From Clostridium isatidis (GTDB lineage Bacteria > Bacillota > Clostridia > Clostridiales > Clostridiaceae), in the NCBI RefSeq assembly GCF_002285495.1, contig NZ_CP016786.1, positions 1,812,001-1,876,000 of the forward strand: a DNA stretch of 64,000 nucleotides. The letters are read 5' to 3'. Below the pieces are notes generated by a model that saw only the letters and a list, made by a program, of their open reading frames with translations, was not told where the DNA came from and did no database searches. Below, one piece after another: positions 52,960 through 62,198 of the stretch. The position numbers were made by a program, and so were the translations under genes. The first letter of the stretch is position 1. Each line of letters begins with the position of its first letter.

Positions 52960-53718
52960 TTATTTTTCTCTACTTCTTAAAAATGCAATATATTCTCTAA
53001 ATAATATTTCTACTGCAATAGAAAATAAAACCATTGATTCATATTCATTTCCATTTCCTAATTCTATTATTGATGTAGATACATAAATATTATTCTTCGT
53101 TCTAATAGCCACTTCATTATTGTTTATTTTAGTTATTGCAATATATTCTATACCTTTTGAATTTAATTCCTTAACTAAATCAATGAGATATTCTCGGCTT
53201 CCTGATAAAGTTACTATTATAATTATATCTTTTGGTGTAAAACTTGGAGATATCATTTTTAATTCTGTATCGCCTTCAATTTCATAAAAACATTTCTGTA
53301 AAGATAAAAACTGTCTTCTCATTTCTCTCGCTACTAAAGCTTGGGCAATTCCTGTTCCATAAACAAAGACTCTTTCAGCATTATAAATAAGTTTACATAT
53401 TTCTGCAAAATTCTTTTGCTGCATACTCTTTAAAGTTTCCTGAATATCAAAGTAAAACTTTTCAACTGGTCTACTTTCAATATTCTTTTTACCTTCAATA
53501 TCCCATTTCAAGAATGCTTTAAATTCACTATATCCCCTAAAGCCAAGCTTTTGTGCAAACCTTAGTATTGTAGTTCTCGATACATTACATTTAGAGGCTA
53601 AATCATTGATTTTTAAATCTACACATTCTTTTTTATTATTCATTATATATTTTAAAATATATAAATCACTGTCATTTAGTTTTAAATAATTTTTATTTAT
53701 TATTTCATCTAATTTCAT
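52960..53718 (-). CDS. RpiR/MurR-family regulator
   Basis: The 252-residue protein has an N-terminal helix-turn-helix of the RpiR type (DLASKCNVSRTTILRFAQKLGFRGYSEFKAFLKWDI) and a C-terminal SIS sugar-phosphate-binding domain (RVFVYGTGIAQALVAREMRRQF, IIIVTLSGSREYLIDLVKEL). GGAGGTG precedes the ATG. It lies directly downstream of the malH-malB operon but behind a terminator at 53779-53804, so it probably has its own promoter. It is the best candidate for the palindromic operator at 56794-56823. Confidence 0.92.
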   Translation of the reverse strand: MKLDEIINKNYLKLNDSDLYILKYIMNNKKECVDLKINDLASKCNVSRTTILRFAQKLGFRGYSEFKAFLKWDIEGKKNIESRPVEKFYFDIQETLKSMQQKNFAEICKLIYNAERVFVYGTGIAQALVAREMRRQFLSLQKCFYEIEGDTELKMISPSFTPKDIIIIVTLSGSREYLIDLVKELNSKGIEYIAITKINNNEVAIRTKNNIYVSTSIIELGNGNEYESMVLFSIAVEILFREYIAFLRSREK

Positions 53719-53778
53719 GCTACACCTCCAAGAAGATACAAGTCAATTATACCATAAAGGATTAGTTAGCCAAAGAAA

Positions 53779-53804
53779 AGAACCTATATATTTATATAGG
53801 TTCT
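53779..53804 (-). terminator. Terminator of the alpha-glucoside operon
   Basis: AGAACCTATATA and TATATAGGTTCT pair over 12 bp with a 2-base gap (in practice a 4-base loop), followed on the minus strand by TTTTCTTT. Confidence 0.85.
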
Positions 53805-53824
53805 CTTTTACTTTTATTTAATTT

Positions 53825-55150
53825 TTATTTTAATTCTGGCCAATAGCCTTTGTTTGCTTCGATTAATTCATCTAAAATCTCCCTTGCAACTTTTGCACTA
53901 GGAACTGTTTTAGATAAAGTTAAAGCCTGCCATAACTTTTGATAGGATCCTTCTTCCCAAGCTTCAACAACTAACTTTTCTACAGCTACTTGTTGTTCCA
54001 TTAACCCCTTTTGGAATCTTGGAATTTCACCAATTGAAAGAGCTTCTGGACCATTTGAACCAACTAAGCAAGGAATTTCAACCATAGCTGTTGGATCAAA
54101 ATTTGATATTGCTCCTTTATTTTCAACTATTAACAGCATTCTCTCCTTAGTATTATAAGCAATTGCTCTTGCTAAATCTACAATATATGAAGCATGTTCA
54201 TCTATATGAAGGGTAATTCCCTCTGTGCTGCCTTGTTCGATTACTTTCTTACATTCGCCAAAAACAAATTTTTCCCTTCCATCCATAACCTCATTTGCTC
54301 TTGTATATTCTTTATTTGAATGTTCAACTACATAATCAGGGAATAAATAATATTTTAAATATGTGTTTGGCAAATGAGTTGGGTCAATTGCTAGTACATC
54401 TTTTGCTTTAGCAAAAGTATCACTCCAGCTGGCATCTACATGTTGATATTCTTCAATATCAACATTATAGCCATATTTAGAAACATGCTCCTTAATCCTT
54501 GGCATTAGATCATTTCCTTCTTTATCAGTAATGCTTGACCACCATCCAAAATGATTTAAACCATAATATCTAACAATCATATCTTTTCTTGAAGATAATC
54601 CTGCTATTTTTGCCATATGCTCTTCTATTCCAATAGGCATATCACAAATATTTAATATCTTTGAATATGGTCTTAATTTTCTTGTTGCTTCTGCCACAAT
54701 TGCAGCTGGATTAGAATAGTTTAACATCCAGGCATTTGGTGAATATTTTTCCATATAATCAATTAATTCTAGTATTCCACCAATAGATCTCATTCCATAA
54801 GCTATTCCTCCAGGACCACAAGTTTCTTGACCTAAAACATTATGCTTTAGAGGAATCTTTTCATCTAATTCTCTCATAGCATATTTGCCAACCCTTATAT
54901 GAGCCATTACAAAATCTATATCTGTAAAAGCTTCTTCTGGATCAGTTGTAGCTTTAAATTCTATCTCTGGAGCTCTTTCCTTTATTAAGATTTCACAAGC
55001 TTTAGCTATAGTATCTTGTCTTTCTCCATCATTATCATAAAATTTTAACTTTCTAATAGGAAATCTCTCCAAATTTTCTAAGAGCATTAATACAATTCCT
55101 GGTGTATATGTGCTGCCTCCTCCTGCTACTAAGACCGAAAATTTTCTCAT
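53825..55150 (-). CDS. malH: 6-phospho-alpha-glucosidase (GH4 family)
   Basis: The protein has 441 residues from the ATG at 55150 (GGAGGAG upstream), the length usual for MalH/AglB. It hydrolyses phosphorylated maltose and related alpha-glucosides using NAD+ and a divalent metal. The NAD-binding GGGSTYTPG opens the protein. The metal-site Cys and region (NICDMPIGIEEH), the NPAA segment (MLNYSNPAAIV) and GLNHFGWW are present. It follows malB by 25 bases and acts on the sugar phosphate that transporter delivers. Confidence 0.93.
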   Translation of the reverse strand: MRKFSVLVAGGGSTYTPGIVLMLLENLERFPIRKLKFYDNDGERQDTIAKACEILIKERAPEIEFKATTDPEEAFTDIDFVMAHIRVGKYAMRELDEKIPLKHNVLGQETCGPGGIAYGMRSIGGILELIDYMEKYSPNAWMLNYSNPAAIVAEATRKLRPYSKILNICDMPIGIEEHMAKIAGLSSRKDMIVRYYGLNHFGWWSSITDKEGNDLMPRIKEHVSKYGYNVDIEEYQHVDASWSDTFAKAKDVLAIDPTHLPNTYLKYYLFPDYVVEHSNKEYTRANEVMDGREKFVFGECKKVIEQGSTEGITLHIDEHASYIVDLARAIAYNTKERMLLIVENKGAISNFDPTAMVEIPCLVGSNGPEALSIGEIPRFQKGLMEQQVAVEKLVVEAWEEGSYQKLWQALTLSKTVPSAKVAREILDELIEANKGYWPELK

Positions 55151-55175
55151 ATAAATCTCCTCCACTTAAATATAT

Positions 55176-56774
55176 TTATAAAAGCCTTTCAAACCTTTCT
55201 CTTATTTGAGGAACAGATAACCCAACTATAACTTGTATCGCATTTCCTTTTTTTACCAGACCGTGAGCGCCTGCTTCTTTGAATTCATCCGCTATAGCCA
55301 CTAAAGTTTCATCCTTAACTGTTACTCTTAATCTAGTTGCACAATTAGTAACTTCAACAATATTTTCTTTTCCTCCAAGAAGTTCTAAGAATTTTATAGC
55401 CTTTATATCTCTCGGATCTTCATTAGAAGCTTCCTTTGTTGAAGCAGCTTCCTTCATCGCTTTATAATCTGATTTTCTATATAATTTTGTTGTTTCTGAA
55501 TCTCCTTCCCTGCCAGGAGTTTTAAAATCAAATTTTAATATTAAATATCTAAACACTATAAACCAAACTGCTGTAAAAATTAACCCTACTACTATTTGTG
55601 CTATATAAGTTCCTGAATGATATTTAAATAATGGAATCCAGTTCTTTGCTACCCAGTCTATTAAACCTCCTCCAAAATCTCCTACTACACCAAAAGCATA
55701 AGATGTTGCAGCAAGGGTAGCTGCTAGGACAGAGTGAACTACAAATAATATTGGTGCAACGAATAGGAATGTAAAATCAAGTGGTTCAGTAATTCCTGCA
55801 AAAGCAGCTGTTAATGTTGCTGGTATCAATAATCCTGCTACAGCCTTTTTCTTTTCTGGCCTTGCTGTTGAATAAATAGCTAATGCTATACCTGTACAAC
55901 CAAATACCTTCGATAATCCATGTAAAGCAAATCCACCTTCTGGGAACATTGCTTTTAAGCTTTGAGCTGAACTAGCAAAGTCTTGTAAATGTTGTGGGAA
56001 ATACATTGCAATTCCATTTTCAACAACAGCTGGTCCAAAAATAAATGGTGTATAAATAAAATGGTGTAATCCTGTTGGAATTAATATTCTTTCTAAGAAT
56101 GTATAAATTCCTACTCCAAGTACTCCTGCATCTCTTAAAAAACCTTGTAGGCTGCTTATCCCTCCTTGAACTTTTGGCCAAGTTAAGCACATAAGAAGGG
56201 CTACTGGCAACATTACAAAGAAGCCAACTATAACAACTAAAGAAGAACCCTTAAATATTCCCAGCCATTCAGGGAGTTCTTTATCAAAAAACCTATCATG
56301 TAAATACACAACAATACCTGCAATTAATATTGCTCCTATCATTCCTGTGTCAAGGGTCTTAATATTTGCTATCATAGTAAGACCACTTTCCCCGCCAACT
56401 TCTTGAGCAAAATTAACTCCAAAGGATGGTCCCCATAAACTTAGCATTGCACTAACAAAATAATTAAAAGTTAAATATATTACTAATGATTCTAATGCTG
56501 CTCTAGCATTATTTTTTTTTGCAAGGCCTATAGGTAATCCAATGACAAATAAGAAAGGTAATTGTCTAAATACAGTCCAAGCTCCTTCTTCTATAACATG
56601 CCAGAACTTGTACCACATTCCGTCTGTATTGGCCAAAGCTCCCATAATATCTTGGTTCTTAAAGACAATTGCTAATGAAACCATAATACCAGAAAATGAA
56701 AAAAGTAATACTGGTGTAAACATTGCTGCACCAAATCGCTGAATTTTTTCCATAAGAACACTTTTTTTATTCAT
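55176..56774 (-). CDS. malB: Alpha-glucoside PTS transporter, EIICB fusion
   Basis: This 532-residue permease has an EIIC domain of about ten membrane segments (MEKIQRFGAAMFTPVLLFSFSGI, GLHHFIYTPFIFGP, GITEPLDFTFLFV). A soluble EIIB domain starts at about 455 with the phospho-cysteine in VEVTNCATRLRVTV. No EIIA domain is attached, so a separate EIIA is needed. It takes up and phosphorylates maltose-type sugars for MalH. AGGAGAGG precedes the ATG. Expression is likely under CcpA and the RpiR-type regulator. Confidence 0.94.
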   Translation of the reverse strand: MNKKSVLMEKIQRFGAAMFTPVLLFSFSGIMVSLAIVFKNQDIMGALANTDGMWYKFWHVIEEGAWTVFRQLPFLFVIGLPIGLAKKNNARAALESLVIYLTFNYFVSAMLSLWGPSFGVNFAQEVGGESGLTMIANIKTLDTGMIGAILIAGIVVYLHDRFFDKELPEWLGIFKGSSLVVIVGFFVMLPVALLMCLTWPKVQGGISSLQGFLRDAGVLGVGIYTFLERILIPTGLHHFIYTPFIFGPAVVENGIAMYFPQHLQDFASSAQSLKAMFPEGGFALHGLSKVFGCTGIALAIYSTARPEKKKAVAGLLIPATLTAAFAGITEPLDFTFLFVAPILFVVHSVLAATLAATSYAFGVVGDFGGGLIDWVAKNWIPLFKYHSGTYIAQIVVGLIFTAVWFIVFRYLILKFDFKTPGREGDSETTKLYRKSDYKAMKEAASTKEASNEDPRDIKAIKFLELLGGKENIVEVTNCATRLRVTVKDETLVAIADEFKEAGAHGLVKKGNAIQVIVGLSVPQIRERFERLL

Positions 56775-56793
56775 AATTCCTCTCCTTAATAAA

Positions 56794-56850
56794 ATAATAT
56801 TACAAAGTACTTTGCAATATTATCCTACTAAAGTAAGAAAATGTTTTCAA
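56794..56850 (-). promoter_or_regulatory. Promoter of the alpha-glucoside operon with cre and palindromic operator
   Basis: On the minus strand, TTGAAA (+ 56845-56850) and TAGGAT (+ 56822-56827) are 17 bp apart. A cre-like box, TGAAAACATTTTCT (+ 56836-56849), overlaps the -35 and departs from the CcpA consensus at one position. A 30-bp palindrome (56794-56823, arms ATAATATTACAAAGT and ACTTTGCAATATTAT, one mismatch) overlaps the end of the -10 and the expected RNA start. Together they suggest catabolite repression plus a specific repressor. Confidence 0.7.
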
Positions 56851-56953
56851 CGCTTTTAGGGCAATCAGTTCCTTAGTAAACTATACTGTAAACAATCACA
56901 TTTTATGTGAATTTTCCCTTAAAGCTTTTTACTGGTATATTATTAAAAAATAA

Positions 56954-56978
56954 AAAGGGTTGCTATGGACAACCCTTT
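56954..56978 (-). terminator. Terminator after small membrane protein 1
   Basis: AAAGGGTTG, a 7-base loop, CAACCCTTT, then TTATTTTT on the minus strand, 8 bases after the stop codon of the gene at 56986. Confidence 0.9.
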
Positions 56979-56985
56979 AGAATTT

Positions 56986-57402
56986 TTACTTATTAAAATA
57001 AATCTCTTTTTTACTATATATAAAATATAATAATAATCCTGGAAGTATTAAACTTATTAAAATACCTATCAGAATACTAACTGATAGCCCTTTAGTTATT
57101 ATTGAATAAAAAATAGATACTACTTGTATACCAGTAAATATATAGACTCCTATTCCTTTTTTGAATAAAATTAGTATCACAGCAATAAGTATAATAGCCG
57201 CAATTATCGCTGAGAAAATGTACTCACCTCTAGTAACTGTATAATTTCCCATCCCCATTGATATCAGAAAATTATTAGTTTCATCAAGATTAGCTAAATT
57301 GAATGGTAAAGTAATAAGCGAAAAAAGTTGTCCTATTATAATTAAAACAGATAAAACTATTATACCAGCTCCTAATTTTTTCTTTTTATCGTTATCTTCC
57401 AT
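56986..57402 (-). CDS. Small four-helix membrane protein 1 (paralogue pair)
   Basis: The start is the ATG 57402, 9 bases behind AAAGGGGG. The 138-residue protein has four predicted membrane segments, a lysine-rich N-terminus (NDKKKKLGAG) and an end reading FIYSKKEIYFNK. It matches the next protein (57588) along its length: the same four segments, LFKKGIGVYIFTGIQVVSI against LLKKVIGVYLFVGVQIVNI, and LLLYFIYSKKEIY against LLVYFIYRKKEIY. A tandem duplication is clear. I do not recognise the family or function. Each copy has its own terminator. Confidence 0.75.
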   Translation of the reverse strand: MEDNDKKKKLGAGIIVLSVLIIIGQLFSLITLPFNLANLDETNNFLISMGMGNYTVTRGEYIFSAIIAAIILIAVILILFKKGIGVYIFTGIQVVSIFYSIITKGLSVSILIGILISLILPGLLLYFIYSKKEIYFNK

Positions 57403-57520
57403 TACTTTCATCCCCCTTTCTAAACATTTCCTTTTTATTGTATTACTAATCATTGTATAAATCAACCTTTTTTTACATTATTTCATATTTATACCATATA
57501 AGGATTATTAACTTTTTACA

Positions 57521-57549
57521 AAAAAAGAAGATTGCAAGCAATCTTCTTT
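57521..57549 (-). terminator. Terminator after small membrane protein 2
   Basis: AAAGAAGATTG, loop CAAG, CAATCTTCTTT, followed on the minus strand by TTTTGTAAAAAG. The gene it ends stops at 57588. Confidence 0.85.
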
Positions 57550-57587
57550 GTATTTATGTTTATTAATAAATCTCTTATTAATTGTAT

Positions 57588-57998
57588 TTATTTTTTAATG
57601 TAAATCTCTTTTTTCCTATATATAAAATATACTAACAATCCTGGAAGTATAAGTCCAAATATCAATTTTATATTAAATCCATTAATAATAATTGAAGCAA
57701 TAATATTAACAATTTGTACTCCAACAAATAAATAAACTCCTATTACCTTTTTTAATAAAATTAATATTATAGAAATTAATAATACTACTCCAATTGCTAA
57801 GGAAACTATAACTTGACTTGAAGTAATTTCAACTTGTGAATAACCTTGTTCTAAAATAAACTTGTTGTACTCTTCTAGATTCATTAACTGCATTATAGAA
57901 GCAAAAATAGAGTAAGCAGTTAATAAAAGAAAATATCCCGATAAAAGTATAAGTCCTAAGCCTAATCCTTCTTTATTATTTGTCTTGCCGCTTTTCAT
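57588..57998 (-). CDS. Small four-helix membrane protein 2 (paralogue pair)
   Basis: The protein has 136 residues from the ATG at 57998; a GTG at 58001 or an ATG at 58010 (too close to AAAGGGAG) are alternatives. Four membrane segments and the end LLVYFIYRKKEIYIKK parallel the protein at 56986. The Asn/Gln-rich outside loop (NLEEYNKFILEQGYSQVEITSSQ) is the least conserved part between the two. No enzyme motif is visible; function unknown. Confidence 0.75.
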   Translation of the reverse strand: MKSGKTNNKEGLGLGLILLSGYFLLLTAYSIFASIMQLMNLEEYNKFILEQGYSQVEITSSQVIVSLAIGVVLLISIILILLKKVIGVYLFVGVQIVNIIASIIINGFNIKLIFGLILPGLLVYFIYRKKEIYIKK

Positions 57999-58163
57999 CA
58001 CATTCTTCATCTCCCTTTAAACTATATATTCTTTTTAAGAATACTATTTTTTGCCTAAAAAATCAAATATAATATTAAATGTTTACATATTATTTTAATT
58101 TAAATATTACATTCAATTTTTCTATTTTTAAAAAGAGTATAGTATTAAGCTGCTACACAAAGA

Positions 58164-58195
58164 AACTGATGTTTATATTAATATAAACATCAGTT
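58164..58195. terminator. 32-bp perfect palindrome downstream of the DUF3892 gene
   Basis: AACTGATGTTTATATT and its exact complement abut without a loop. It lies 12 bases past the DUF3892 stop codon. A TTTTTA run follows on the plus strand and only a weak T-run on the minus, so termination is plausible rather than certain. Confidence 0.6.
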
Positions 58196-58207
58196 ATTTT
58201 TATAGTT

Positions 58208-58426
58208 CTAAAATGTTGGCAATTGATCTAAATTATTTGATTCATCTCCATCAGCATTACTTCTTATATATTTTTTACCATTACGGGCGGTACCTACATT
58301 ACATCCTTCAAGTTGATGATTTTCGGCCATTTGAATTGCTTGCTCTTGATTAATTACAGTTCCATTATCTAATTTATACTCAGTTATAGTACCATTACTA
58401 TCCTTTTTTACTGCTGTAATTTTCAT
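58208..58426 (-). CDS. DUF3892 protein
   Basis: The 72-residue protein starts at the ATG 58426, behind AAAGGATGG. The DUF3892 pattern is KITAVKKDSNGTITEYKLDNG, QEQAIQMAENHQLEGCNVGTARNGKKYIRSNADGDESNNLDQL. It is a small, soluble, conserved Firmicute protein of unknown function. It is transcribed alone, between the tandem membrane protein genes and the GNAT gene. Confidence 0.88.
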   Translation of the reverse strand: MKITAVKKDSNGTITEYKLDNGTVINQEQAIQMAENHQLEGCNVGTARNGKKYIRSNADGDESNNLDQLPTF

Positions 58427-58559
58427 ATTTAACACCATCCTTTTTCTTTATATAATAATACTTATTAAAATTATTATATTAATATTTTTTTATCCAAAAT
58501 CTCCTCATTTTATTCATATAAATATAAAGTATTAAATATAATTACATCAGCTTTTTTAT

Positions 58560-59012
58560 TTATAACTTTATTGTATATATACGTGAACTTTCTCCCCATG
58601 GATGATAACCATTACCCACATATTCAAAACCATATTTTTCATAATATCCTATATGGCTTGTGCACAGATATAAATTAGTAAATCCACCTTCTTTTGCATC
58701 ACATTTCACGGCTTCTATTAACTTAGCACCATATCCATTACCCCTATATTCTTCTTCAATGTATAATGCACATAACCAAGGATATAGATCCATTCTGCTT
58801 ATAAAATCATTAGTAATTAATCCTGAACATCCCACTATCTTCAAATCATCCATAAGCAAATACCATTGTGGTAATGGATTATTACTAGTAATAGCATTTG
58901 TTATACAATCATGATATACCATCATGCTATTTTCATTTGCCCATTTGCTTTGAAAATATTTAATTGCACTATCTTTATATTCAGGATGCTTTCTAATTGA
59001 TATAATTTTCAT
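58560..59012 (-). CDS. GNAT-family acetyltransferase
   Basis: The 150-residue protein has the acetyl-CoA-binding motif A (YIEEEYRGNGYGAKLIEAV) and the following strand and helix LYLCTSHIGYYEKYGFEYVG. The acceptor is unknown; the early part (MISIRKHPEYKDSAIKYFQSKW type) resembles GNATs active on small molecules. The gene follows the EamA gene by 3 bases and is translated as part of that operon. Confidence 0.88.
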   Translation of the reverse strand: MKIISIRKHPEYKDSAIKYFQSKWANENSMMVYHDCITNAITSNNPLPQWYLLMDDLKIVGCSGLITNDFISRMDLYPWLCALYIEEEYRGNGYGAKLIEAVKCDAKEGGFTNLYLCTSHIGYYEKYGFEYVGNGYHPWGESSRIYTIKL

Positions 59013-59015
59013 ATA

Positions 59016-59882
59016 TTAACCTCTTTCTTTATTATTAGGATTGATTTCATTTAATAATGTAAAACTTAAAATAATTAATCCTCCAATAATCTGCAATAAA
59101 GTAATTTCTTCCCCGAGAATTGTTACTGAAATAATTATTGCAACAAGGGGATCAATATAACTTAGTATTGCTGCCTCTTGTCCTTCCAAATCCTTAAGAG
59201 ATGAAAAATATAAACAATAAGCAAAGCCAGTATGTATAATTCCAAGTATTAAGAGACTTATTATGCTATTAGGTTTTAAACTCCCTATATTTATTCCTGT
59301 AGTCCCTAATATATAAGGAAGTAAGACTATAATTGCAGCAATAAATTGAATTAATGTTCTATCAATACCTGTAACATTTTTAATAAACTTATTAAGTATT
59401 ATTACAGCTGCATAAAGTACTGCTGCTCCTAAACCGAAAGCAATGCCAATATTATTAGATTTATCTATACTTTTTACATTTATGACCATAATCAATCCAA
59501 TTGTTGCCATAATAAAATACATTATTTGTTTTATGGTAATCCTTTCTTTAAATAAAACAGGACATACCACCATAACAATTACAGGAGCAAAATAATAGCT
59601 TAATGTAGCAATTGAAGCAGTAGTATATTTATAAGCTTCAAAAAGTAAAATCCAATTAAATCCTATTGCTACTCCAGATAAAAATAAAAATAAAATGTCT
59701 CTTTTTAGTTCTCCAAAACTTATCTTTTTTTCTTTTATAAATTTATAAATCATAATTATAATGGAGGCAATAAGCGCTCTAAATAAGGCTATCTCTCCAG
59801 AAGAGAGAGAAATATTTCTAACAAAAATTCCAATTGTTCCAAATATAATCATAGCAATAATATTTTTAAGCTCTGCTTTCAT
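59016..59882 (-). CDS. EamA/DMT-family transporter
   Basis: The 288-residue protein has ten membrane segments formed by two EamA repeats of five (about 1-140 and 145-285). The first ends around LFKERITIKQIMYFIMATIG and the second LGEEITLLQIIGGLIILSFTL. DMT-family carriers export or import metabolites, often amino acids. GGGAGATAA precedes the ATG. The GNAT gene follows at once, so the transporter and acetyltransferase may act on the same compound; that is inference. Confidence 0.9.
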   Translation of the reverse strand: MKAELKNIIAMIIFGTIGIFVRNISLSSGEIALFRALIASIIIMIYKFIKEKKISFGELKRDILFLFLSGVAIGFNWILLFEAYKYTTASIATLSYYFAPVIVMVVCPVLFKERITIKQIMYFIMATIGLIMVINVKSIDKSNNIGIAFGLGAAVLYAAVIILNKFIKNVTGIDRTLIQFIAAIIVLLPYILGTTGINIGSLKPNSIISLLILGIIHTGFAYCLYFSSLKDLEGQEAAILSYIDPLVAIIISVTILGEEITLLQIIGGLIILSFTLLNEINPNNKERG

Positions 59883-59998
59883 AATAATTTATCTCCCATT
59901 TAATAATAAATAATTTAAAATCTAATATATATCTTTTATCTTATGGAGTCAACATTTTTCCTAATCTTATTATTTATTAAAGCCCTATAAAAAATAAA

Positions 59999-60031
59999 GG
60001 GGATCTATCATGATCACTCTGATATATCCCC
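59999..60031 (-). terminator. Terminator of the amylase-family gene
   Basis: GGGGATCTATCA and TGATATATCCCC pair over 12 positions (one mismatch) around a 9-base loop, followed on the minus strand by TTTATTTTTTATAGG. Confidence 0.85.
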
Positions 60032-60038
60032 ATATTTA

Positions 60039-61331
60039 TTATTTTACTTTAAATATTAAGGCTTCTTTACCTATTAAAAGCTTATTATCTTGAATTACTA
60101 TCTTTTTATTTTCTACTAAGTCTAAATACTCCCCATCTTTAATTTCTAATTCTATTACATCATCCCTTTTTCCAAAATTAAATATTCCATAGAGTTTTTG
60201 ATTATTCATTTCATAGGAAGCTGCCACAACTTCTTTATTGCTTAATATATTTATCTCATAATATCCTTCAGAAAATACTTTATCCTTCTTAATATTATAT
60301 AAACTTCTAAACAAATAAACCAACTCTTCATTAATATTATTAAAATTTATTTTATCTAAATCAAAAAGACTTGGTGTTTTTTCTTCTAAAGCCTCTTGTC
60401 CATTATAAATTAATACTGTTCCCTTTTGAAAATAAATAAATTTGGTCCAGATTTTTAATAAATTAAAATCTTTTATCTTTTTTGCTGCTCTTTCTTGATC
60501 ATGATTTTCTAAAAACCTTAATTTTATATAATTATTAGGATATATTCCTTCCTGTAAGCTTAACTTATCAATATAAGCCTTTAAAGTTCCTTTGCCGTTA
60601 AAATAATTATTAAATTCCTCATTTACATCATAATCATAAAGAATATCGAAGGCTTGATATAATTCACCATCACTATGCACTTCTATTCCTTCTTTCCTCA
60701 AAGCTTTAAGAAAGCTCAAATGAACAGATTCTGCAAGCCATATAGTATCTTTATTAATTTTTGCAACTTCTTCCCTTGCCCTTCCCCAAAAACTTACTGG
60801 CACCATTGAAGCAACATCACATCTAAAGCCGTCAACTCCAATTGAAGCCCAATACTTTAATGTTTCTATTTGGTAGTCCCATAAGTCCTTATTTTCATAA
60901 TTTAAATCAATAACGTCAGACCAATCCCCAGCTCTATTTCCAAAAGAACCATCCTTCCTTCTATAAAAATATTCTGGATGATTTTCTACCAGCCAGGAAT
61001 CGTGAGAAGTATGATTATAAACAACATCTATTATGCATTTCATTTCTTTTTCATGAATTGCATTTAATAAACTTTTAAAATCTTCTAAAGTACCATACTC
61101 TGGATTAACTTTTCTATAATCTTTTATTGAGTAAGGACAGCCAAGACTTCCCTTTTTATTTTTAACTCCTATTGGATGTATTGGCATTAGCCATATGATA
61201 TCTACTCCCAATTTTTTAATTCTATCTAAGTCTTCTTCTACTTCTTTGAATGTTCCCATTTTACCATAATTTCTAACATAAACTGAATATATTACATTAT
61301 GTTTTAATCTTTTATTAGTGTCTACTGCCAT
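60039..61331 (-). CDS. Cytoplasmic GH13 alpha-amylase-family glycosidase
   Basis: The 430-residue protein lacks a signal peptide. The four GH13 conserved regions are DVVYNHTSHD, GVDGFRCDVASM (nucleophile Asp), DTIWLAESVHL (acid/base Glu) and RFLENHDQERAA (third Asp). Region I is preceded by WLMPIHPIG. A short C-terminal beta domain follows. It probably trims intracellular maltodextrins or glycogen, in step with the alpha-glucoside operon nearby, but it is transcribed separately. GGAGGGG precedes the ATG. Confidence 0.92.
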   Translation of the reverse strand: MAVDTNKRLKHNVIYSVYVRNYGKMGTFKEVEEDLDRIKKLGVDIIWLMPIHPIGVKNKKGSLGCPYSIKDYRKVNPEYGTLEDFKSLLNAIHEKEMKCIIDVVYNHTSHDSWLVENHPEYFYRRKDGSFGNRAGDWSDVIDLNYENKDLWDYQIETLKYWASIGVDGFRCDVASMVPVSFWGRAREEVAKINKDTIWLAESVHLSFLKALRKEGIEVHSDGELYQAFDILYDYDVNEEFNNYFNGKGTLKAYIDKLSLQEGIYPNNYIKLRFLENHDQERAAKKIKDFNLLKIWTKFIYFQKGTVLIYNGQEALEEKTPSLFDLDKINFNNINEELVYLFRSLYNIKKDKVFSEGYYEINILSNKEVVAASYEMNNQKLYGIFNFGKRDDVIELEIKDGEYLDLVENKKIVIQDNKLLIGKEALIFKVK

Positions 61332-61445
61332 ATAAACCCCTCCATATTTTAAGATTTACTACTACAGCTTAATTCTAACATTCTAAAAATTAATTTAAAA
61401 TTATGTTTTCTTACAAAACTAAGGGCCATATTTTGGCTAATTTAC

Positions 61446-62162
61446 TCAAATTTCATCTTTAGATTCCTTGTTATCAAGATAGAATATTACTAAAGCCGCT
61501 AAAAGTAGAAAACTTGCTGCAAATATTGATTTAACCCCAATTTCCTCTGTTAATATTCCGCCTAAAGCTGCTCCCAAAGCAAAAAATATAATAACAATAG
61601 AATATCTTATTCCTCTTGCCCTATTAAGCTTATCTTTATATTTAATTGCTTTAAGAAAAGCTTCTGAGGCAGACCTTAAATTTCCTGTACAAATAGTTGT
61701 ACTATAAGGAGAATCTACAAGAGTTTTAAAAGCTGATATCTGCATACCTGAAATAAATGCAACAATTGATGTTACTGAGCTGTGTGGAACAGTTTCCGGT
61801 ATTAATCCTACTATGAACAAAATAATAGCTTCAACTAATAATACTATTTTACTGTATCTATTAGGATGAATTCCCTTTTCCCTTTCTCTTTGTCTAATAG
61901 TTTCATTTGCTAATGCTCCTAATATAAAGGCTATAACCTGAATAAAAGCAAGAATACTCATTTTATAATTTTTTTGTGCCAGGCCTATAGCAATTAATAC
62001 AATATTTCCACTTTCAGCATTAGCAAATACTCCTCCTCTACCAATGTAGGTATAAGCCTCTAAAAATCCCCCTACAGCTGCAAGAATTATTCCTAATCTT
62101 AATGACTCATGAGTATTATTATGACTTGGTACAATTTCTCTAAATTTCCTTTTTATCTTCAT
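61446..62162 (-). CDS. DUF1275 (YoaK-family) membrane protein
   Basis: The 238-residue protein has six membrane segments in two halves, with the YoaK/DUF1275 signature AVGGFLEAYTYIGRGGVFANAESGNIVLIAIGLA and SGMQISAFKTL...CTGNLRSASEAFL. The function of this family is unknown. AAGGAT precedes the ATG. It stands between the MATE and amylase genes. Confidence 0.9.
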   Translation of the reverse strand: MKIKRKFREIVPSHNNTHESLRLGIILAAVGGFLEAYTYIGRGGVFANAESGNIVLIAIGLAQKNYKMSILAFIQVIAFILGALANETIRQREREKGIHPNRYSKIVLLVEAIILFIVGLIPETVPHSSVTSIVAFISGMQISAFKTLVDSPYSTTICTGNLRSASEAFLKAIKYKDKLNRARGIRYSIVIIFFALGAALGGILTEEIGVKSIFAASFLLLAALVIFYLDNKESKDEI

Positions 62163-62198
62163 ATCCTTAATCTTACCCCTTGTTTTATCTTTTATAAA

